From JAHFUI01 sp039931615 (GTDB taxonomy: Bacteria; Acidobacteriota; Vicinamibacteria; Vicinamibacterales; CAVVIG01): DNA of 64,000 nt. This document shows, in pieces, positions 55,496-64,000 of this stretch; position 1 is the stretch's first letter; every line of letters starts with the position of its first letter. The stretch lies in assembly GCA_039931615.1 (NCBI GenBank), contig JBDTRR010000010.1, positions 49,785 through 113,784 on the forward strand, in the 5' to 3' direction. The position numbers were made by a program, and so were the translations under genes. Under the pieces are notes generated by a model. That model ran no database searches. It saw nothing but the letters and a program-made list of their open reading frames with translations, and was not told where the DNA came from.

Positions 55496-57727
55496 GTGGA
55501 TCGTGAGCTGCTCCTCGAAATCGGCTGCGAAGAATTGCCGGCGAGCTGGCTGCCCGGCCTGACCAACCAGATCGGCGAAATCATCGGCCGCCAGCTGCGC
55601 GAGCACCGGCTGCCGCCCGACTCGCCGGTCGACACCTTCAGCACGCCGCGGCGGCTGGCCGTCCGGGTCGCCCGGGTGCCCGAGCGCCAGACCGATCTCG
55701 AGGAGCTGGTCAACGGTCCGCCGGTGTCGGCCTCCTTTACCCCGGGCGGCAATCCGACGCCGGCGGCGCTCGGCTTCGCGGGCAAGCAGGGCGTCGACGT
55801 CTCCGCCCTCGAGCGGATCACGACGCCGAAAGGGGAGTACCTGGCGTTCCGCCGCCGTCAGCGCGGCAGGACGACGATCGACGTGCTGCCGGACGTGCTC
55901 GGCGGTGCGCTGCGGGCGCTGGCCTTCCCCAAGTCGATGCGCTGGGACGCACTGCTCGACGATGGGCGCGGCGAGCTGCTGTTCGGCCGGCCGATTCGCT
56001 GGCTGCTGTTCGTCTATGGCGGCCGCGTCGTCCCGTTCCGAATCACCCGGTCGTCCGCAGCCCAGACCAGTCAGGTGCAGGACGTGACGTCCGGAGCGGT
56101 CACCTACGGCCACCGCTTCCTGACCACCAGCGGCCGGGCCGGACGGGCGATCAAGGTCCGCACCTTCGACGACTATCGGGCGCGGCTGCTCGAGAATTTC
56201 GTCATCCTCGAGCGCAGCGAGCGCCACGACAAGATCGCGCGTGAGCTCGATGCCAAGGCGCTGCGCCTGAAGAGCCGCGTCAGCCGCGCCGTCCACAGCG
56301 ATGCCGGCCTGCTCGAGGAGGTGCCCGACCTGGTCGAGTACCCGTCGGTGATCGCCGGCACGTTCGCGTCCGAATTCACCGAAGTGCTGCCCGACGAGGT
56401 GCTGACGACGACGCTGATCCACCATCAGCATTACTTTCCGGTGGAAGGCGAGGACGGCCGGCTCAAGCCGGCATTTCTCGCCGTCATCAACACCGAGCCC
56501 GACAACGAGCGCACCATCGCCCGCAACGCCGAGCGGGTGGTGACCGCCCGGCTGCGGGACGCGATGTTCTTCTGGGCGGCCGATCGCCGGACCACGCTCG
56601 AGTCGCGGATCGAGCGCCTGTCGACCCTGCTGTTTCACAAGAAGCTCGGGACCTACCGGGAGAAGGCGGAGCGGATCGAACGCCTGGCGCACTGGATCGC
56701 CGGCGCGGCGTTCGGCGCCAGCGCCCAGACCGCGGCGCAGGCCGGCAGGGCGGCGCGCCTGGCCAAGGCGGATCTGACCACGGACATGGTCCGCGAGTTC
56801 ACCGAACTGCAGGGCACGATGGGCGGCATCTACGCGCGCGAGGAAGGCGAGCCGGAGGAGGTGTGGAAAGCGATCTATTTCCACTACCTGCCGGTGGCGG
56901 TCGAGGCCGCCGCGCCGCCGACGCGGGCCCAGCTCGGGAAGGCGGCGGTCACCTGGGCGGCGGTGTCGCTGGCCGACAAGCTGGATACGCTGGTCGGCAT
57001 GTTCGCGGCCGGCGAGAAGCCGACCGGTTCGCGGGATCCGTACGCGCTGCGCCGCGCGGCGCAGGGCGTCATCAAGCTGCTCACCGACGGGAAGCAGTAC
57101 GGCCTGGCTCCAGCGGTTCCCCCGGGAATAGGACAGTTGATTCACGAGGCCTACCAGGGGTTTCCGCAACTTCATGGCGGTACGCGAGACTCGTGGCGGA
57201 CACTCGGTCTGGAGACCTTCTTCGCGGATCGCGGCGCCCATTTGCTGGAGCGGAGGGGATTCAGGGCCGATGAGGGGAGGGCCGTGGCCGGCCATTGGAA
57301 CCAGCCCCAACTCGCGCTGGCGCGAGTCGAGGCCCTCTCCGCCTCCCGCGCGTCGGCGGACTTCGACGCGTTGGCGAAGCTCCTCAAGCGTGTCAAGAAC
57401 ATCACCAGGGGATTCGAAACGACGGCGAGCACTGAAGTCCTCCGGCCCAGGTTACGTGAGCCGTCCGAGATAGCCCTGGCAGATGAATATGGACGTCTCT
57501 GGCCGGGCATCAATGACGCTCTCAGGGAGGCGCGATATGTCGATGCCATGAAGGCACTGGCGAGTCTGCGGCAGCCCCTTGATCGGTTCTTTACGGAGGT
57601 TCTCGTGATGGCCGACGATCAGGACCTTCGTGATGCTCGACTGACGCTTCTGGCAACGATGAGGAACGCCATCGGGCAGATTGCGGATATCGCGGAGATC
57701 GCGTCGGAATCGGCAGAGACCGGCTGA
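55496..57727 (+). CDS. glyS: Glycyl-tRNA synthetase beta subunit
   Basis: The beta subunit of 743 residues has an N-terminal HD-like domain (LLLEIGCEELPASWLPGLTN), a long helical body and a C-terminal anticodon-binding domain (DALAKLLKRVKNITRGFE, later FTEVLVMADDQDLRDARL). From about 57105 to the end the codon use changes sharply: AGG, ATA, TTA and GCA appear although they are almost absent before. This suggests the last 200 codons were replaced by recombination with another source. The protein sequence remains full length. Confidence 0.94.
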   Translation: MDRELLLEIGCEELPASWLPGLTNQIGEIIGRQLREHRLPPDSPVDTFSTPRRLAVRVARVPERQTDLEELVNGPPVSASFTPGGNPTPAALGFAGKQGVDVSALERITTPKGEYLAFRRRQRGRTTIDVLPDVLGGALRALAFPKSMRWDALLDDGRGELLFGRPIRWLLFVYGGRVVPFRITRSSAAQTSQVQDVTSGAVTYGHRFLTTSGRAGRAIKVRTFDDYRARLLENFVILERSERHDKIARELDAKALRLKSRVSRAVHSDAGLLEEVPDLVEYPSVIAGTFASEFTEVLPDEVLTTTLIHHQHYFPVEGEDGRLKPAFLAVINTEPDNERTIARNAERVVTARLRDAMFFWAADRRTTLESRIERLSTLLFHKKLGTYREKAERIERLAHWIAGAAFGASAQTAAQAGRAARLAKADLTTDMVREFTELQGTMGGIYAREEGEPEEVWKAIYFHYLPVAVEAAAPPTRAQLGKAAVTWAAVSLADKLDTLVGMFAAGEKPTGSRDPYALRRAAQGVIKLLTDGKQYGLAPAVPPGIGQLIHEAYQGFPQLHGGTRDSWRTLGLETFFADRGAHLLERRGFRADEGRAVAGHWNQPQLALARVEALSASRASADFDALAKLLKRVKNITRGFETTASTEVLRPRLREPSEIALADEYGRLWPGINDALREARYVDAMKALASLRQPLDRFFTEVLVMADDQDLRDARLTLLATMRNAIGQIADIAEIASESAETG

Positions 57728-57768
57728 GTGGTCCGGCTGAGGCCGGCCGCCACCTGAAGGTCTGCACT
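57727..57768. repeat. Palindromic-repeat fragment after glyS
   Basis: GTGGTCCGGCTGAGGCCGGC with CGCCACCTGAAGGTCTGCAC forms one arm of the GTCCGG...CCGGAC family. It starts at the glyS stop codon. Confidence 0.6.
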
Positions 57769-57926
57769 ACTTCGGGATTTCTTCTTCCGAGGGTCTTCAC
57801 GACAACGGAACACGGCGTACGAAGGAACCGACAAACCTGTATTCACCAAATCACGAAGTCCACCCATACAATTACCGGACACGATTCGCGATCACGATCA
57901 CCTGATTACCCGATTCGGACGACGGA

Positions 57927-60757
<2,831 letters not shown>

Positions 60758-60761
<4 letters not shown>

Positions 60762-61723
60762 TTACCATCTTCGTCCATCGTCACGGCAAGACCGAGACGG
60801 CCACGGCGATCGATCGCGCCTGGCTCACTCCCGATGCCGGGGTGACGTTCTGGGTCGACCTGGAGGCCCCGTCCGTGCCGGAGTCCCTGATCCTCAGCGA
60901 CACCATGGGGTTCCATGCGCTGGCGGTCGAGGACTCGATGAGCACGCTGCAGTACCCGAAAGTCGCGGCCTACGACGGCTATCTCTACGTCGTCCTCCAC
61001 GCCATCGACTTCACGGCCGGCGAAACCGGGTTCAAGACCCACGATATCGACTTCTTTCTGGGCCCGAACTATCTCGTCACCGTGCAGGACGGCCGATCCA
61101 GCGCCATCACCGAACTGCTCGCTCACTGCCCGCGGAACCCGCGGATTCTCGCCGACGGTCCGGTCGCACTGTTCCACCGTCTGGTCGACGCCATCGTCGA
61201 CCACTATCGCCCCGAGGTCGACAAGCTGGAGGACCGCCTCGATGAGCTCGAGGAAGAGGTGTTCGACCATCCGACGCCGGCCCTGGCGCGCCAGATCCTG
61301 GCGCAGAAGCGCGACGTGTCGTCGCTCCGCCGCGTGACGACGCCGCAGCGCGATGTCATCGCCCGGCTGGCCCGGCGCGAATTCGGCGACTTCACGCCGG
61401 AGATGGCGTTCCGTTTCCGCGACGTTTACGACCATCTCGTCCGGATCAACGACGACGCGCTGATCTTCCAGGACCGGATCACCGGCATCCTCGACGCCCA
61501 CCTGACGAATGTCAGCAACCGCTTGAACGAGGTGATGAAGGTCCTGACCGTCGTCGCCACCATCTTCATGCCGCTGACGCTGCTGACCGGGGTGTTCGGA
61601 ATGAACGTCGACCTGCCGCATTTTGGCGGCGGGCCGGCGGCCCAGTTCTGGTGGCTGTTCGGCTTCATGGCCATCGTCGTGGCCGGGATGCTCGCCTGGT
61701 TCCACAGGAAGCGGTGGATCTGA
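60758..61723 (+). CDS. corA: CorA-family magnesium/cobalt transporter with non-ATG start
   Basis: The 321 residues end with two membrane helices, the second after GMNV (the GMN filter motif, here in TGVFGMNVDLP). The cytoplasmic funnel has the long helices EDRLDELEEEVFDHPTPALA. The GTG at 60842 would cut off the first 28 residues. The in-frame upstream sequence ITIFVHRHGKTETATAIDRA matches the conserved beginning of CorA. The likely start is the CTG at 60758 or the ATT at 60761, with AAGGTGAGG just upstream, overlapping the ppdK stop. No ATG exists in that stretch. Confidence 0.88.
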
Positions 61724-61752
61724 AGCCGGGCACGACCGGCAAGTCCAAGACG

Positions 61753-61835
61753 GCGTTGAAAAGTGTCGTGCGGACCTTCAGGTCCGCCGTGTCTGGCAGG
61801 TCTGACGGCCTGCACGACAACTGTTTTTGCAACGC
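61753..61835. repeat. 82-bp repeat element, copy 2
   Basis: GCGTTGAAAAGTGTCGTGCG at the left and CTGTTTTTGCAACGC at the right, with GGACCTTCAGGTCCGCC inside. It is the second copy of the element after aspS and sits between corA and mutL, in the same orientation. The ends are near-inverted. Confidence 0.65.
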
Positions 61836-61862
61836 TTGAGGACGGATCAGGTATTTCGCAGC

Positions 61863-63670
<1,808 letters not shown>

Positions 63671-63674
<4 letters not shown>

Positions 63675-63725
63675 AAACTCTCGAGGACGCAGACTGGGAG
63701 GACGCAGAGGACAGTGAGGACGGAG
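63671..63725. repeat. GAGGACGCAGAGGAC tract after mutL
   Basis: GAGGACGCAGACTGGGAGGA and CGCAGAGGACAGTGAGGACG form the third copy of the family seen at 40857 and inside ybeY. It starts at the mutL stop codon. Confidence 0.7.
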
Positions 63726-63731
63726 AGGGCC

Positions 63732-63905
63732 ATGACCCAGGCGCTGTACTATCTCGGACGGTTCGGCCAACTTGCCGGCATGTGGATCCTGCTGGTCGAC
63801 ATCGTGACCGCGGGTCCGCTGGGGCCCGACCCCAAGCTGTTCGCGGCCGGCGTGGCGACGTTTCTCGCCGGGTGGGGTCTGACGCGCGTCGTCCGCCGAT
63901 CCTGA
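63732..63905 (+). CDS. Small membrane protein (57 residues)
   Basis: The peptide has two hydrophobic stretches (GQLAGMWILLVDIVTAGP and LFAAGVATFLAGWGLTRV) linked by PLGPDPK, with a basic C-terminus VVRRS. A purine-rich GAGAGGGC precedes the ATG at 63732. I do not recognise the family. It follows mutL and may be in its operon. Function unknown. Confidence 0.55.
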   Translation: MTQALYYLGRFGQLAGMWILLVDIVTAGPLGPDPKLFAAGVATFLAGWGLTRVVRRS

Positions 63906-63964
63906 CCTGCCGCGGGAAGCACCATCGCGCCGCCCGGAACCGTTGGGTGTTGTGCCTCGATGAT

Positions 63965-63999
63965 AATGTCCCCTTCCCACCACATTAGAAATGTCCCCT
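63965..63999. repeat. AATGTCCCCT direct repeat pair at the window edge
   Basis: AATGTCCCCT occurs at 63965-63974 and 63990-63999, 25 bp apart. This pattern resembles what is often seen at the ends of insertion elements, but no transposase is inside the window, so the identity is open. The stretch 63906-64000 contains no gene that I can support. Confidence 0.35.
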
Positions 64000-64000
64000 A

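Overview
The window is a dense, GC-rich stretch of core bacterial genome. The gene content suggests an aerobic, lipopolysaccharide-bearing Gram-negative: a Kdo cluster with a LapB-like protein, a cytochrome bc complex, and a three-gene succinate dehydrogenase with a single cytochrome b subunit. A VWFA-related protein of the type abundant in Acidobacteria, a DUF2905 protein, the many dispersed palindromic repeats and the codon usage point to Acidobacteriota, probably a Vicinamibacteria-like lineage. That assignment is inference, because there is no rRNA or other strict marker here. I see no tRNA, rRNA, CRISPR array, prophage or complete insertion sequence.

Layout. 1-618: 3' end of a secreted PKD-domain protein. 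1019-9023 (+): pepQ-like peptidase, accB, accC, thiE, amino-acid permease, MthK-like K+ channel, folD, coaE. 9118-17268 (-): VWFA protein, lapB, kdsC, kdsD, kdsA, pyrG, kdsB, i.e. the Kdo supply for LPS with its CTP source. 17335-18800 (+): a PilP/GspC-like anchored protein and a diacylglycerol-kinase-like lipid kinase. 18802-20397 (-): serA. 20728-30464: a TCA block with mdh, sdhCAB (-), sucC, sucD and a ferredoxin-type 2-oxoacid oxidoreductase (korA, korB). 30572-32591: four-helix-bundle gene, small acidic protein, ndk, DUF2905, dcd. 32641-38923: an amino-acid operon pheA-ilvD-ilvB-ilvN-ilvC headed by a promoter, a valine-rich leader peptide and a terminator. 39012-45867: an unusual bc complex (HEAT protein, Rieske, split cytochrome b, octaheme cytochrome c). 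45939-57727: gamma carbonic anhydrase, hisS, aspS, phoH-ybeY-corC-era-recO, glyQS. 57927-63905: ppdK, corA, mutL and a small membrane protein.

Two signals stand out. First, the leader upstream of pheA-ilvDBNC has what a classical ribosome-mediated attenuator needs: a near-consensus promoter, a 30-codon leader ORF with a run of five Val codons, a competing antiterminator pairing and an 11-bp terminator stem with a T7 tract. Second, several families of short palindromic or low-complexity repeats fill most intergenic gaps, and some have entered proteins. One lies in frame in the MutL linker, one lies in frame inside YbeY, and one may supply the signal peptide of the VWFA protein. This resembles the palindromic elements described inside Rickettsia proteins.

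Some start codons were moved from the longest open frame to the homologous start. Several genes (serA, kdsB, ndk, the gamma carbonic anhydrase and the HEAT protein) have a -10-like hexamer 5-8 bases before the start, which suggests leaderless mRNAs.
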